A DNA stretch of 64,000 nucleotides from Diadophis punctatus similis (GCA_023053685.1 JALIGW010000002.1:171721430-171785429), one strand, 5' to 3'; counted from the stretch's first letter, positions 12,752 through 26,765 are shown. Notes: generated from the sequence alone by a model not told the origin. Translations and numbers: made by a program.

Positions 12752-15663
12752 ACATAAATTGCTGCAATAGACTGAAAATTCCCTTTTTTTCTTCCTAGCA
12801 TTTTTCCGCAAATGCAGTCTGCTTTTTTTGTGTGAATTAATCAAGTGTTGATCCATTGGTTGTGACAGGAATTGACCGACTGGCTTGTCACCTGAGCGTG
12901 ATGTCATACACTGAGAGAGAATGGCCCAAAGTCACCCATCCAACTTTCAGGCCTAAAGTGAGACTAGAACTTAGAAGACACAAAGGAAGTCTCCTGGTTT
13001 CTAGCCAAACCAAAATGGCTATCTTAATAGCTTGAAAATCTGTGCCGATAAAATCCTTCAGATAAAGAGAGAACTGCTTCAAATAGAATTGAACCGACTG
13101 AACTCATAGAGACCCAATTGCAGTTCTTGTACTTTCTTACGTAAGTTCATACTCAAAGATGTTCATAAAACTCCATACTGATTAAGCACATGGAAAGAAG
13201 ATCTGAACTGTTCACTGTAGAGGGACTTAAGTTGTTCTTAGTACAAGATGCCAGAGTACATAACTTCAATCACTTAGTGGGAAATTGCTGAATAAATCTA
13301 AGAACAATCCACAGAAGTAATTTTGGGACCATTTCTCAATAGAATGTTTCTCTAGCACGTAGTTCTCACCAGTCTAAATGTCTTCTTGGCTTTCTAGCCA
13401 AACAAATTAACAGATCAGAGCAATACTTTAAAGAAAAACCTGAGTGTGGAATTAAAGCAGCTAACTTGGCATTCAGGATCCTGGCTGGGGATTCAATAGT
13501 TTTCACTATCCTTCAGAGAGATTGGAGTCCAATGTGTGCATATTTCAAATCCAAGAAAATAAGGCAACCAGAAGAAACTCCATCCAAGTCCTACTTTTTG
13601 AGAAGCACAGCTAATTCTTCTGCAGACACAAAGGAATTTTCCTTTTAGTGGGCTAGATTTGTGCAGCCCCATTTCTTTTTCAATGAACTAAGAAGCCCTC
13701 TTCTTTTCTTCTTTCAGGATTAGTTAATCCCTTTTCTTCTGCAATTTCTCAATTCCCACTGGGCCTTAGCAGCTCCGTGCCTTGTTTAATTCATCATTTT
13801 TCATTCAGTTTTATTTTTATGCTTTCTTCGTTTATCTTTCTTATTTATGTGCCAAGATGTTCTGCCATGAGTCAGCCTTTCCCATCCTCATGCCTTCCAC
13901 AGTTGGCTTTCACATTTTGCAGTTCACAGCCAAAATGACTTCTTCCCGTGCTACCCAGGATTGTAATCCAGGATGGGGAATTTCCCCAAAATGGGGAAAA
14001 CTGCCATAGATTTTTTAAAATCTAGTTTTCTCTTGAGATTGTGCAATCATCTTTTAGGACAGCTAATTTATGCAAGTTAAAAACAAAGCAGGCCAATAAA
14101 TAACAATAGTGAATAGATAGTTCCTAATGTTCCAAGCTTATCATGTTTTTCTGAGCAGGCGTTTTAATAAGGGGACTTTATTATAATTAGCAGCAGCAAC
14201 CTCCACTGTTCAAGTAAAGGAGAAAAAATGGAGGAAACTGGTGGATCTGAGAACGAGAGAGGTTTGCCTAAGCACAGCTCAAATGGGGAGGTTCCTGATT
14301 CATAGTTCAGAATCTCATCTATAAAGCAAATCTTTATTTTTCCACATGCTGTTTTATGAATCTTTCCGGGTGAATCTCTTAGAGTAGGGGGGAAAAGTTG
14401 GGTTTTTTTTACTTTGGATTATTATTTTATACTTGTTTCTTCTGCTTCTTTTGTGCATATGTTACAAACTCTATTTTTATGCTGATTTTACTCTCCAGTT
14501 TAGCTTCCCATTTTAGTTGCTGATTTAGTTGCCCAGAATTGTCTAAACTGAGATGTCAATAACCAAATTAAAAAAAATAATAATCTACTTGCAGTCAGAG
14601 TCTTCAGCAGGTTTATTTTCTGAGAAGCACAAACAAGAGAAAACTCCAAATAGCCTGTTTCACAAATCTTTACTGGATCACTGCTTTGACGTAACACCGT
14701 TCCTTAACAATGACAAAAGGATAACGGATTCAAACCCTTGTCCTTAACAAAGTACCTTTTTGCTTCCAAAGGTTGCTTAGGCATGAAAATACTTCTGCTT
14801 CTCTTTAAATCTATTAAGTCAATGAAGTGCAAACATATTACAAGTTCACTTTCCAGGTTACACAAATCTATAAAAAAAAAACTGTTCAATTGGAGTCAGA
14901 GGGTTTCTCAGAGACAAATGAGCCTTTTCATAGGTATTAGCCACCTAGGTGGTAGTAATCCACAAATGGTAATTCAGTTAAAAGAAGTCACTCAGCTTTC
15001 ATGCCTCCAGCCAGAAATAATGCCAATGTATCGTGTGCCTCCAGCCATGAAGGAAGAGGCGGCTAGAAAGCATTAATTGGTATTATTTCCTGGAACTTGG
15101 ATTCTACCTGGGGATACATTTACTAAGGTCCTCAGGTTCTAAAAGTTGCCACGTAATTATGATAATGACCCAATCAAACTGGCTTGCAAAAGTATGCCTG
15201 AACTAGTCCCATGTGAAAATAGAAATAAAGCATTTGAAAGCAATGGACACTTTTAAAAAAATTCAATTCTCCATCAATACAACACTTAATGTTGTTACAG
15301 AAATCTGAAAGATGGTATATACTTAGGACAATCAATAACATCTTCATTTATAAGACTTAGCTTGAACAAGCTCTGTTGAATAAAGACTAGGTTTGATAAC
15401 ACTTTTGCACTTACTAGAAAGCAAGTTTTTCAAAGATCCTCTGTCTGTCAACTATTGAGTCAGGTTCAAGTTTTGGTTATTGATTTATTTAACAGCATTT
15501 ATTGATTGCTCCAACCCATACATACTCAGTGTGGTCTATAATAAATCAAACTGCAATAAAAACAGAGTAGTGGAAATAATAATATCAAACAAGCCTACAA
15601 ATGCAAGGCCATGAAAAATTTGGAATCAGGATACTTGTCAGATGGACTTCATCCTCTGAGATA
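12752..15663. other. No gene recognised
   Basis: Unique AT-rich DNA. Frames such as 14738-15076 (112 codons) show no domain, and I see no splice-consistent conserved peptide. Confidence 0.45.
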
Positions 15664-15671
15664 ATCTGGGG

Positions 15672-15812
15672 CAGAGGTCTTCAAACTTGGCAAACTTGGC
15701 AACTTTAAGACTTGCGGACTTCAACTCCCGGAATACTCCAGCTGATGCTAGCTGGAGAATTTTGGGAGTTGAAGTCCACAAGTCTTAAAGTTGCCAAGTT
15801 TGGGGACCCCTG
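15672..15812. mobile_element. hAT-type MITE (AAACTTGGC family), TSD ATCTGGGG
   Basis: 141 bp palindrome with ends CAGAGGTCTTCAAACTTGGC and GCCAAGTTTGGGGACCCCTG, perfect duplications at 15664-15671 and 15813-15820. The arms carry the GACTTCAACTCCC / GGGAGTTGAAGTC motif. Confidence 0.9.
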
Positions 15813-16083
15813 ATCTGGGGTGTTTTGGTCACATACTCTAATAGCTGGGATATCATCTGTCAGCATTCTATAGATAAACTTTCTGGGTAAGGTATTTATG
15901 CACTAGAATATATTCACCCAAACTTAAGGAAGCATTTACTGTAGCATCTTTTTGGCATCTGTTGAACTCACCTTTTCACCCATACCCTCCCACCCACAAA
16001 TATTTTTTGGGAATATTGGTTGCTTCTCCTGCTACCTTCATAATGCCTCCTTAATTCAATACCATATTTTCTTTAATCTACAT

Positions 16084-16187
16084 TGGTGTTTCTCAACCCT
16101 GGCAACTTTAAGAGATGTGGATTTGAACTTGCAGAATTCTAGGAGTTGAAGTCCATGTGTCTTAAATTGCCAAGGTGAGAAACACTG
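16084..16187. mobile_element. hAT-type MITE (CTCAACC family), TSD ATCTACAT/ATCTGCAT
   Basis: 104 bp, ends GTGTTTCTCAACC and GGTGAGAAACACTG, with 7-of-8 matching duplications. Shares TTGAAGTCCA arms with the 15672 copy. Confidence 0.75.
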
Positions 16188-17369
16188 ATCTGCATTATTG
16201 TTGTTTGACTCTCAAAAAAGACAAGCTTCTTTAAGAAGAATCTGACAGATACAAAAGGAGGCTTGCACCACATCTGAAGCCCCTTTGCCCACTTCAGATC
16301 TGAACACTGGACTACTCTATTATATAAATATAGTTATACAATCAAGAAACAAAGACAGACAAAGCTAGTATAGAACTAGAGAGAATCAGATAGGATGACT
16401 GTGTCCGACTTTGGAACTAGAAATGGACAATATTATTTACCTGTGGGACCTTCACTTTTCTATGATTCACTTTTTAGGGAATGAAAAGGTGAAGAGTCTG
16501 GAAAAGAGATAGGAAAAATTTACAGAGCAGCTGGAACCAGGACTTTCAAACAAAAATAAGCCTATGTCCCTCTCCCCTTTTTTGATAACATCTGAATGGT
16601 AATTCAATAAAAGACTTTAAGTTAATGCCGAATGCTCCAGATTTTCTTTGAAACCTTTATGATAGTAGATTCCAGAAATATTCCAGCCAACCTAATCCAT
16701 TGCCCAATTGCATTTACGGTTAGGAGCCATTTCTCAATATCTAATCTAAATCACTTTTCCTGTAAACCCTTCCTTAACAGTGATGCTTCCTCCCTTATCT
16801 ACAATATAGTCCAGACTCCAAAGCAAAAATTGATTTGCATGCTATGCATTTCGAAAACAGATTTTTTTAAAAAAACATGTACCATGTTTTGGACATTTAA
16901 AAATATAAAGTACTAATTATCTAGATTATAGGGTTTTTTTTAAGGTTTACGAGGAGTTCTGTGAAGAGCTGTTCTAAATCTAACATCTGTAGGAAAATGA
17001 CATTAATACAAATGAAACAAAACAACATTTTAAAATGCAGAATGAAAGACAGAGTGCCAAAGATTCCCATCTGGCTTTTCAGTTGTCTTATCCAAAGATT
17101 TTCAGTGGAGAGAGAATGTAAAACTGACAAGCATACTCACCAAGCAAAGCTATGTAGGAACTACGTACAACTCAGTAACTTTAGCACTTGTTCTTATGTG
17201 CTTTCTTGGATAACCATATCCATGAGTAATAATTTTCTTTTCTTCCCCAACCCAGCTGTACAACTTGCAATCCTGATGGTTAGATCCCAGTGATCCCCAA
17301 TACCTCACTCTTCCTGCTCCAGATTTGATTTTAAAAAGGTAAAATCTCTTGAGAACATGCACTTTGATA

Positions 17370-17930
17370 TTTATTTATTTATTTTTAATTTAAAAATAAT
17401 CTTTATTAATTATGTTAAAAAAACTATCAAACATACAAACAAACATAAAAACATGTGTAAACATATGTATATACAAATAAAGTATCAAATATCTTTGAAA
17501 ATACAAAACATTGAGCATACATCAACCATCCCGTCAACACTATCCTTTTACAGCCTAGTGATACAAAAACATGTTTATTCTATATAGTTTACATCATTAT
17601 CTTCCTTATATCTTCCAATATTTTCCTTATTCTTTTCTATTATTATATTATATTCAGTCTGTTATCATTACAATAAAACAATTTTTCCTTTTTCAACAAC
17701 GGTTCTTTTGTTCAACTTGATTAATATTTTAAGACCTTGTAAAATTGTATATATCCCCATAGTTTGTTCCAGTCTATGCAGAAAAGTAGATATTTGTTAT
17801 TGTTTATACTGTCTTAGTTTATGACATATAATTATAACAGTTTTTGATATTTATTTTGATTAAGCCAATTATACCACCTGTCCCAAGTTTTATAGAATTC
17901 AGTCATCTTTATCTTGCATTGCACTTTGAT
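17370..17930 (-). mobile_element. Possible L1-like LINE 3' end
   Basis: An AT-rich block starts with T-rich (TTTA)n, equivalent to a minus-strand A-rich tail, and ends near 17930 with TACCACCTGTCCCAAGTTTT, which could be a degraded ORF2 end. Weak evidence, based on position of the tail and style of sequence. Confidence 0.3.
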
Positions 17931-18071
17931 ATTTAGACATCACTTAAAATCATGACACCATCATGAATAAAGGAAGGTGCTTCTGCTGCTCGGATGCTAA
18001 ACAAACTTTTCTAGGACATAAGTGCGATTTTGTAAGATATAGGGATAATATAGATTTAAAATCGGGAGTCT

Positions 18072-18700
18072 CTGCTCACAGTCACTCATGTCTTAGTCAC
18101 CTCCAGATGGGACTACTGTAATGCTGACTTTAAGAGTATCCAGAAGCTTCAGATGGTATAGAATAAAGTGGCATGGACAGTTATGTGTGCTTCTAGAACA
18201 ACATATGTCACACCTCTGATCCAGGGGAGGGTTCCGGTTACATTTGCTACCGGTGCGCATCGCGAGCGTGCGCGGAAGTGAACTTGCATCCCACCGTGCG
18301 ATTTCACTTCCGTGTATGCTCAGGACGACATTACAAGCCGAAACACAGCTGAGAAGCTTCTCAGCTGTGCTTCGGAGGAAGAATAAAGGTCAGTATTCAC
18401 ACAAGGGCGGGTGGGAGGGCTTTTTCCCAACAGCTCAGGACGCGGAAAAGCGCCCAAAAATGACATCATCGCTGGGCTCCTACCGGAGCTGCGCTCCACA
18501 TCGCACCGGTAGGAACCCACCACTGCTCTGATCCATGAGCTGCTTTGATTGCCTATTTGCTTCTGGATCAAATTCAAGGTGCTGGTTTTAACCTTTAAAG
18601 CTCTTCATGGAACGGGACCAGGTTATCTGAGAGACCACCTTTCCTTAGTTACATCACCCCATCCCATTGCAGAGAAGACAAGTTACAGGTCCTATAACTG
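18072..18700 (+). mobile_element. Old L2 fragment, split by a MITE
   Basis: The DNA matches the C-terminal part of the intact L2 at 47600-47880: CAGTCACTCATG, GACTACTGTAA, TTCAAGGTGCTGGTTTTAACC and ACCTTTAAAGC all recur. The two halves are separated by the 304-bp hAT MITE at 18222-18525. The frame is broken by many substitutions, so this is an old copy. Confidence 0.8.
18222..18525. mobile_element. hAT-type MITE E, TSD CTCTGATC
   Basis: 304 bp, ends CAGGGGAGGGTTCCGG and GGTAGGAACCCACCACTG, perfect duplications at 18214-18221 and 18526-18533. Inserted into the old L2 fragment. Closely related to MITE A at its ends (GCACCGGTAGGAACCCAC). Confidence 0.92.
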
Positions 18701-21700
18701 TAATCTGGCGGGTCAAATAATCAGCAATCATAAATCAGAAGAGCACCTCATTGGGTCATGGGTTGCCTTATACTGGGTGATTTCTGATGGCAATTGGGGG
18801 AACTTGGATGTTTCACTGCTCACCAAGTTGTTTGCTCTTGTCCTATCCTTTTCTTGGAGCAAACTGGTCTCTCTGTACCTTTTCTGTTGAGGCAATTGAA
18901 GGACTTGGCTTTCTTCATTTCATTTGGGCATGTTGCTTTGATACTACCTTCTAGTAGTCAGAGAGAAGTTTGTCATAACATGTTAATTTTACAAGTCAAA
19001 TAATTTTGGAAATAATTATGTCTTAGTAACCACCAAATTATTTAAAGCCAAAATTTGGGGTTCAATAATATATGGAGCTCAGCTGTGTATCTATAACAGA
19101 AACCCCAGCATAGAAGCTATAATCAAGATTTGTGAAAACTTTACTTGATTTCTAATTCTTTAAAATTGTTAGAACTAGGCTTCATTTCCTCCGGGGCTTG
19201 ACTAAAAATCTGCTGACTTAAATTCTGGCTGAAGCAACTATCTTGGTAATCTCCTTGGTCCATCTCATCCCACAACAGGTTTAGAACTACCTCAAGGAAA
19301 CAAATTAATGATATGATATAATGTCGTGTTTCCTTATTAGCGTTTTTTGCCTTTGGCCCTGATACTACTTTGGCTGAATTGAAGCAAAGGATTTGGGACT
19401 TAGATATTCAGACCAATCAAGGCAGTCTTTCCCTTTTTTTTTTCTACAGTGTAATTGCCATCCTTCATTGGACTATGCCTAGATATTTCTTTACACTCTT
19501 ACCTGGTCCTCGCATGGCACAATCTGGGGTGCTACCCATTTAGGATGATCAGTAGACACATTAATCTCCCTACTGAAAGCTGCCCTAGTCTGTGATGATA
19601 CACAAAGGTTGACTCTATATCACATGCTATTCACATGTCCATTATATACCCAACAGCAATCGAAACTCTTAGTCCCATTTCTCAGTAATTCTAATTGCTC
19701 CTGGGATTAGGAGGTTTCTGCTCTTCTTTTATGGCATCAGAAAGCTCTAAGAAGGTTGCAAAATTCCTTTTGATGGTCATAGCTTTCTGAAATGTCTGGT
19801 ATCTCATTCTTTCTAATGGGCTGTTTCAAGATGTTCATAATCTTATCTTGTTATTAACTATATTGTTGAATTTCTTTTTCAAGAGCAGTCTTGGGACCTA
19901 AATAAATAAATAAAATAAACTTATTAGCTAGTGTGCTGAAGTCACACAGTTGACTGTCTGAAGTCTCACAGTTGCATTTGACCCCAGAGATCTCGTTCTA
20001 AGCTGTAATGTGGGACAGATGGAATCTGGGAAGAGAGAGTGAGGCTGACTATGCGCACCTCTCCCTCACTTTAATCCAATTCACGCGCAAGTCTTGACAT
20101 CCCCCCCCCAATTCTCATAGATGTCAAGGTCCTCTTCGAACATGATGGACGAACATCATCATCATCAACATGGGACATTGCAGAAGAGGGACAGTGGTTG
20201 TATCAATCAATCAATAAAATGCAATATAGTCAATAGGATCAATAAATATAGTCAGTTTGATATATTGCATTTTAATTGAAATAAAGGAAAGTAAAAAAAT
20301 TAAATTTTGTGTTGGCTTCTTCCAACCTGGAAACCCCAAAGGCATGAGTTGTGATGGGAGTAAAATCTTCTTTCACCTGCTTTCTTTCCGAGTGGCTCTG
20401 CTCAATCCATTTTATCACACGTCAATTTTAATGAAAGAAATGAGCCATTTTAGTGGTGGTTGTAGTGATGGTTGTGATGGTGGGATTAAAGCTGATGAGT
20501 GTACCCTAGAGTGAGCAATTGTTGATAAGACAGTCAAAAGTCTGGATAGTTGATGTGGCAGTACCTGGAATCAGCAGAAAAGAAGAGGAAGAACTGGAGA
20601 AAATCACATACAAAACCCTCAAATGGAAGTAGAACAACTGTGGCAAAAGAAAGCAAAGATGGTACCAATAGTAATAGGTGGCTTGGGTGCCATCCCAAAA
20701 TATCTGGAGCACCACTTGAATGACTATCAACATTGACAAAATCATCACCAGTCAATTGCAAAAGGCAGCTTACTTGAAACACTTTACACCCTATGATGAT
20801 ATCTTTCATATTATTAAACAACAACATCTGCTATCCCATATTCTTGGGAAGGACTTGGTAAGTAGAAAAAAAATGCCAAATGCAGTCTACACATCTGGCT
20901 GATTGTGTGATCAACCACAATAAGAATAAGAATAACAATAACAATAATTTTGATGAGCTGTTATTTTTTTCCATATCTGCTTTTGTTCTGAGAAAACTCT
21001 CCTTCTGAAACTTTTTTCCCACTGGGAAGCAAAAGACAATCCCTTATTGATGCTACACTATAATTTCTTCTAAATCAAATAACGCCGTCTTAATTACACT
21101 ACTAAAGGAAAGCTTCAAGTTCTTCTTCATATTTGCAATTATGTCAAAAAAAATTATTTGCCTTTTTAAAAAAGTATTTTACACAGAGGCCCATTTATAA
21201 ATAATGTCTGGTTTGATCCTTACCAAGGCGTACTCTGCATGCAATGAGAAAATTCTAAAAAAAAAAAAGGGGGGGGGAGAACAAAGTTTCCAAAAGCTAA
21301 AGGAAGCTATTGAGATTTTACAGGTGATCACTGAAGAAAAGGTGATGAAACTCACCATCTTCATAAATCCCAAAACTGTGGAGCTGTGTATGGTTCAATG
21401 ATGGATTGTGATGGAAAAAACCCACAACCTGGGATACATTATTGAGATACATTATTCCTTCAGTCAGTACCGCCATCTAAAAATGTTTTCACATACTTTA
21501 TATTGCTAAAGGTTAACATTAAAAAAACTCCACATATTTTAAAATGACTTGACATTGTTAAATATGTAAAACTTTTAGCAGTATTACTTGACTTAAGATA
21601 AATGTGTGCTTGCTGATAATAAATTAAATGAAATAGCAATCATAAATATAATCAAGTTGATCCTTGAGGCTCAGAAGAAGCAGCCAAAATCTATCATGAA

Positions 21701-24128
21701 CATATACAAAGAAAATCAGAACAGATTGCCAATTAAGAATTACTAGTGTCGCATTTAAAGCATAGGTGAAAAGGTCAGACTTTACCACTCATTGTGTTTC
21801 TGTTTACACAAGTTCTGTCAGCTTCCATGAAGCTATTCCTCCTCTATTGCGAGAAATGAGCTCATGCCTGAAGGTTCATTAAGAGAAAAGGGCAAATAAA
21901 CCTTTGGAACCACGAGCCAGAGTCCAACACAGCCTAGTTGTTTTGTGCTTACCGAGCTGTTAGGAGTAATGTTATCACAATGTGCATTTGGTGGATTTAT
22001 AGAGGACCACTGCAGATGTTGAGTTTAGACAGGTCGCTAGACTGAACAAACATCAGGCGGAGACAGGAAAGGGGAAAATGATGGAGTTTCATGTGCGCAT
22101 AGGAAGACTAATTGCTTGTGGAACAGCTGTGTGGTACTTGAAACTCAAGATGAAGCATCTGCTTCAGCCACTGTCTGATGACAAAAGGACCCCTCTAAAA
22201 ATCATTTGCCTCCACCATGGAGTCTAATTAAGAGGAGAGCAACAAGAAATAAATGCAGAAGCTCAGTCTCCTTGTGGAAGCTTCTTCTTTGATGTTCTGC
22301 TAACTCTTAGATGGTTAGGAAATGAAGAGGTTTTACTCCATGAGACCAAGCACCACTGGAGCAACTCCTATGCTCTAAGGACTGTCACCGCAAAAGGGTT
22401 TTTTGCAATCTCCAACACCATTCAGATCAGGCAGGCAAAACAGCACAGCAAAGCCATTTCTACAGTTTATATTCCCCAATCCTTTAGGCAACTTCCTCAA
22501 GAAAATGTTATCATTGTCCCTTTAGCCCGCTTAACCAAATGTATGTTTTTGTCATTTTTTTAAATTAATCTGCCCAATTGTGGTATTTTCTGCAATATGT
22601 TTCTAGAAATGTTGTAAAATGCCAACAACAACATTGGCATTTTCATTTTTATGGAATCTGAACCTTGCTGACCAATTTGTGGTCTTACTGCCTTCTGACA
22701 CATTGCCCAAATATATTTCTATGAGAGTTAAAAATACATGCACAATCAAGGCTTCTGGTTAATACATGCACAGTGAAAAAAGTTACGTGTATTAAAAATG
22801 AAATAATAAATACTATAATTCATTATGACTTAAAGTTAGGGAAATGTAATATTTTCTTAAAACTAAAGAACATCCAGCTTTATCTTGGACTTCATTATAT
22901 GTGCATATATATACACACACATATATATACATACACGCACTGTATGCATGCAAATCTATTTCCCTCTCCCTCTCTCCCTCCCTCTCTTCTATATCTATAT
23001 CATCTATCTATATCACACCCACACACCTAGTAGGGTATAGGGAGGAATGGGAACCAACTGTGTAATGGAGAAAACCAATTGTGTTTTTTGTATTTGTCTC
23101 TGTTTATTCCAAGGCTAAAAATCTGTGGCAATCAGGCTGAAGAACCAGAGTAACGTCTGAATATCATAACATAAGATCAAATAAGATATTACAACATTTT
23201 AATATTAAGCCAATTCATTTTACTTCCAATTTTCTCCTGATCGTTACAGCCTGCTTTTATGGAAAACATTCATTGCGGTGGTACAATAATTTGGTTTGTC
23301 AGTTCCTGCTGACAAATTCCAGATGAAGAGAAAGAGCAGCTACACCTGTTTCTGGGTTACCCAGATTGGAAAAGGAGACTCTCACAGATGACTTCTTTTC
23401 AATCTAAAAATCTTCAGCACTGAAATCCAGATTTCAAAGAGAAGATTTTTCAGGGCACTTGCTGAAAAAGGATAACTAGGAAAACTCAACATCTGACTTG
23501 ATTTGCTGCACCAAAAAACCTAGGAATAGTGCAGCCCTGTGTGATATCCAATTACAGTTTTCATTAAAAGTCTCTTAAAACAAATGATTAGCTTAGAAAT
23601 TAACAGTATAGCAGAGTTAGAAGTGGTGGTGGACAGTCGTCTCAGGTTTGGTGTTATGACATGGGCTCCCTCTTCTGTGGGAAGCTATAATTCTTCAGGA
23701 GAGGAGTTATAGCAGTTGTCTGGATAAATACATTTTGAGAATGAATAGTTGTTAAAGACAGACCAGGCAACTTTGTTCCTCAGTTTTTCATTCCCCCCCC
23801 CATATTTTTAAATTTTTCCAAAAAAGTCCTTCCCCCCCATTGTTGTAACTGTTTTTTTATAAAGTCTTTTATGTATATTTTTCTTAATATTTCCTCCCAA
23901 TGTGCACATTTCCAGATTTGAAAAATCAAATCAGCCTGATTTTACATTTTGTGTTGAAGCCTTGAATTAAATTGGCTTGGTTCTCCTAATCAATCTAAAT
24001 CATTGAACTGCATCAGTCAACAATATATTCACCTAATACCTAATAATATCACCTAATACCTAACGAGAGTGAGGCTTCCAGATCAAGTTGTAGGCTTTCT
24101 AGTGTGATTTCTAGTGTGATTTAGTGTA
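18701..24128. other. No gene recognised; mostly unique DNA
   Basis: No coding signal. The part at about 21750-22500 is less AT-rich and lacks repeats, a style that can mark conserved noncoding DNA, but this cannot be judged without alignment. Confidence 0.4.
22898..23030. repeat. Low-complexity (TATACA)/(CCCTCT)/(ATCTAT) cluster
   Basis: Short adjoining runs of dinucleotide and CT-rich repeats. Confidence 0.85.
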
Positions 24129-24366
24129 AGAGCCGTGGTGGCGCTGTGGTGGCGCCGTGGTTAGAATGCAGTATTGCATGCTAATTCTGCTGACTACCAA
24201 GGGTTCAAACTTCACCAGCTCAAGATTGACTCAGCCTTCCATCCTTCTGAGGTTGGTAAAATGGGGACCCAGATTGTTGGGGGAAATATGCTGACTCTGT
24301 AAACCACTTAGAGAGGGCTGTAAAGCACTGTGAAGTGGTATATAAATCTAAGTGCTATTGCTATTT
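24129..24366 (+). mobile_element. tRNA-derived squamate SINE with duplicated head
   Basis: GAGCCGTGGTGGCGCTGTGG is followed by a second GTGGCGCCGTGGTTAG, so the A-box region is partly duplicated. The body and tail (AAGTGCTATTGCTATT) are as in 11159-11396. Confidence 0.85.
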
Positions 24367-24458
24367 CTGCTCTAGCATCTTTCCAAGACAGGAATGCAAG
24401 GGTCTCGTTTTCAGTATTATTGCCATCAGTTCTGATAAGTATGCTAATGTGGCGTTAA

Positions 24459-24705
24459 TGAGTGAGGTGAGGCTCGGGAACAGTTCAACTCTTTATTTGG
24501 GCTTCAGCCCCAGCTAACAAATGACTCGCTTCTGGCTAACATCTAAGAGAGCGAGCGAACAACCTTCGACATGACAGCCCTGTTATAGTCCAGCTGTCAA
24601 TGCCTTAACCAATCCCTGGCTGGCAAAACTCCCGCTTTCGAAGGAGGTGGCATTAAGCCAATCAGCAGGCATCTCCGTGGTCACGTGGTCTCGCTGGATG
24701 TGACA
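24459..24705 (-). mobile_element. Probable solo LTR
   Basis: On the minus strand it begins TGTCACATCC and ends CACTCA. Between these are a CCAAT-like box (GATTGG), a TATA-like CTATAACA and AAATAAAG about 40 nt before the end, the order expected of an LTR. No coding sequence is attached and no target duplication is clear. Family undetermined. Confidence 0.5.
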
Positions 24706-26449
24706 AGTTCACCCAGGTTAATGAGTGTTTCTCAAAGCTATAAGTTATTCCATCAACACATATCAAACTCCACCCCTCATTTGCATCTGATGGAATGCTT
24801 TAGAACCCCCACATTTTTACGCCATCATATTTTGCTTAGCGCCAAGATGCCACCTAAAACTTTTTGTGAGTTTTGTTGCAAGTAACAATGATCCTTCAGG
24901 CAATGTTTACATGAGGTCATGTTATTTTGTCCAGTTTCCAACCACGGAGGAGATTTTTGTGCCTGCAAAACATCTATAGGATGCAAAGGAGTGGAGAACT
25001 CATGTTTTCCTTCTAGCAGTGTGGCTGAGACTGTAATTCAAGCCTAGTGGAGCTGTCAACAACTGTTGACAAATACATTACAATGAAGTTAGGTTAAGTG
25101 AAAATGTATTTAGTATTAATCCACACCTTGGCTGATATTTATCTTTTGCACTGGAAAGAATGTGCCAGCAGGGATAACTATAATTTCTGACAACATTCTG
25201 AGAACCACCTCAAGGTGGAAATCTGCAAATAGAGCTACTGTAGTAAGTAATGAGAAGCTACAGGGCTTTCAATTATCCCACATAGTCTGTCTCTTTGCAG
25301 CGTGATTGACAGTTAATTATGCTTGTGCCATTTTTTTTGGCAGTAGAATTTAATCTCCCAGATGGAAAGCAAATCAATCTGCCCATCCACTGCAGCTGAG
25401 GCATACTTTGGCTCAACTTTAATTTATTCTCCTAAGCCTAAGAAGCCTAGTCATTTCAAGGTACAGAAATATCACCTTTCCTGTGTTAACCAAGTCGGCA
25501 GAAAAACACATGTGGCGGAGCTGGGATTTCATAGGCTATGCTGGGAGATGTTGTCACTATTCGTTTGCTATTAGAAAACAGCAAATATCATCTCCCCTTG
25601 ATTCCTATTTGTGAGATCCAGCCCAAAGCAAAGACACTTATGAACCGGTTGCTAGTGATAATGGTTAAACATGAGCTGTGAAGGCATTAAGTTGGATTCT
25701 ATGGAGGAATGAACTAAATCTCCGAAGAGCAAAACACAGAGAGGAACTTGTGGCAATTTTCAAGTTTTGTAGCCATCGTGCACCAGCCTTGTTCCCTGTG
25801 GAGTTCAGAGCAGGGATGTAAATACAATCCTTCTACTTACCTGCACTCTTCAGGCCTATCAATTATGCTGCTGTTGCTTCCGAGTTGCAGTTCCAGCTTT
25901 AGGTATTAAGGCTGTCTGCAAAGGACATACAGAACAGAGTATAAGGCTAGTTAGGCAGAGGGGAAGACTGATACTTGAATGTAACTAATATCCAGACTAA
26001 AATGATATCATTCATATCAAGTAAGTGTTGTCAACTTGCAAGTCTGAAACAAAAAACAAAACAAAAAAAAGGACACGCTTTATGCTCATTGAAGCAATTA
26101 AGTTCTGCAATATAATGAATTCATGTTGCAGAGTTTGTTGATAACTTATCCCCATAAGGCAAAGTAGGCTGAGCCAAATTCAGCAGATTATCAAGACTGT
26201 GATGGCTTGAGATTCACAGGGTTCCTGACATTTACCAACCGGAAAATCTCATTTATCTAAAAGAATCAGTAATTTTGCACTAGCAATAAGATTGCTACTT
26301 CCCAACCTGTTAACTTCTACACAGATAGGACTGTGTCACTTTTCACCTTCAGCCATCTTCAGATCATAGTAGTTCTATTGCCCCGGTGGCCATTCTCTCC
26401 ATTCACAGACATTCTTAAACACCTCCTTGTCTAAACCATCAGATCAGTC
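24706..26449. other. No gene recognised
   Basis: Repeat-poor unique DNA; no frame with recognisable protein motifs on either strand. Confidence 0.45.
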
Positions 26450-26765
26450 ATCTTAAAGGGTGGTCCAAGGACCCATGCCTACCCTTCAAGACCCTTTCAG
26501 GGCTCTGCAAAATCGAAATTATTAGCCAGAGATTGAGGATATTTGCAAAAATTTAAAACAGTGTCACTCTTTTTATTATAATTTTTATTTACTAAAAATG
26601 TTTGCCTTATATTACTATCTCATGGGTTCATGTTGTTATTTTTACACCATTCAATAAATAAGTATTCTACAAATGCATCAATTTTAATTTTCGTCCACAC
26701 TTGTGGTTTTATTTGATAGACATTTTGAAGAAAAAATACAAACACTCAGGGCCTAACATTGCACA
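26450..26765. mobile_element. Possible hAT fragment
   Basis: AAAGGGTGGTCCAAGGACCC followed by TCAAGACCCTTTCAGGG resembles the left end of an amniote hAT repeat. No termini or duplication could be defined. Confidence 0.3.

Noticed and set aside
14738..15076. 112-codon ORF as a small gene
   Set aside because: No recognisable motif, no promoter or splice evidence, and composition like surrounding intergenic DNA.
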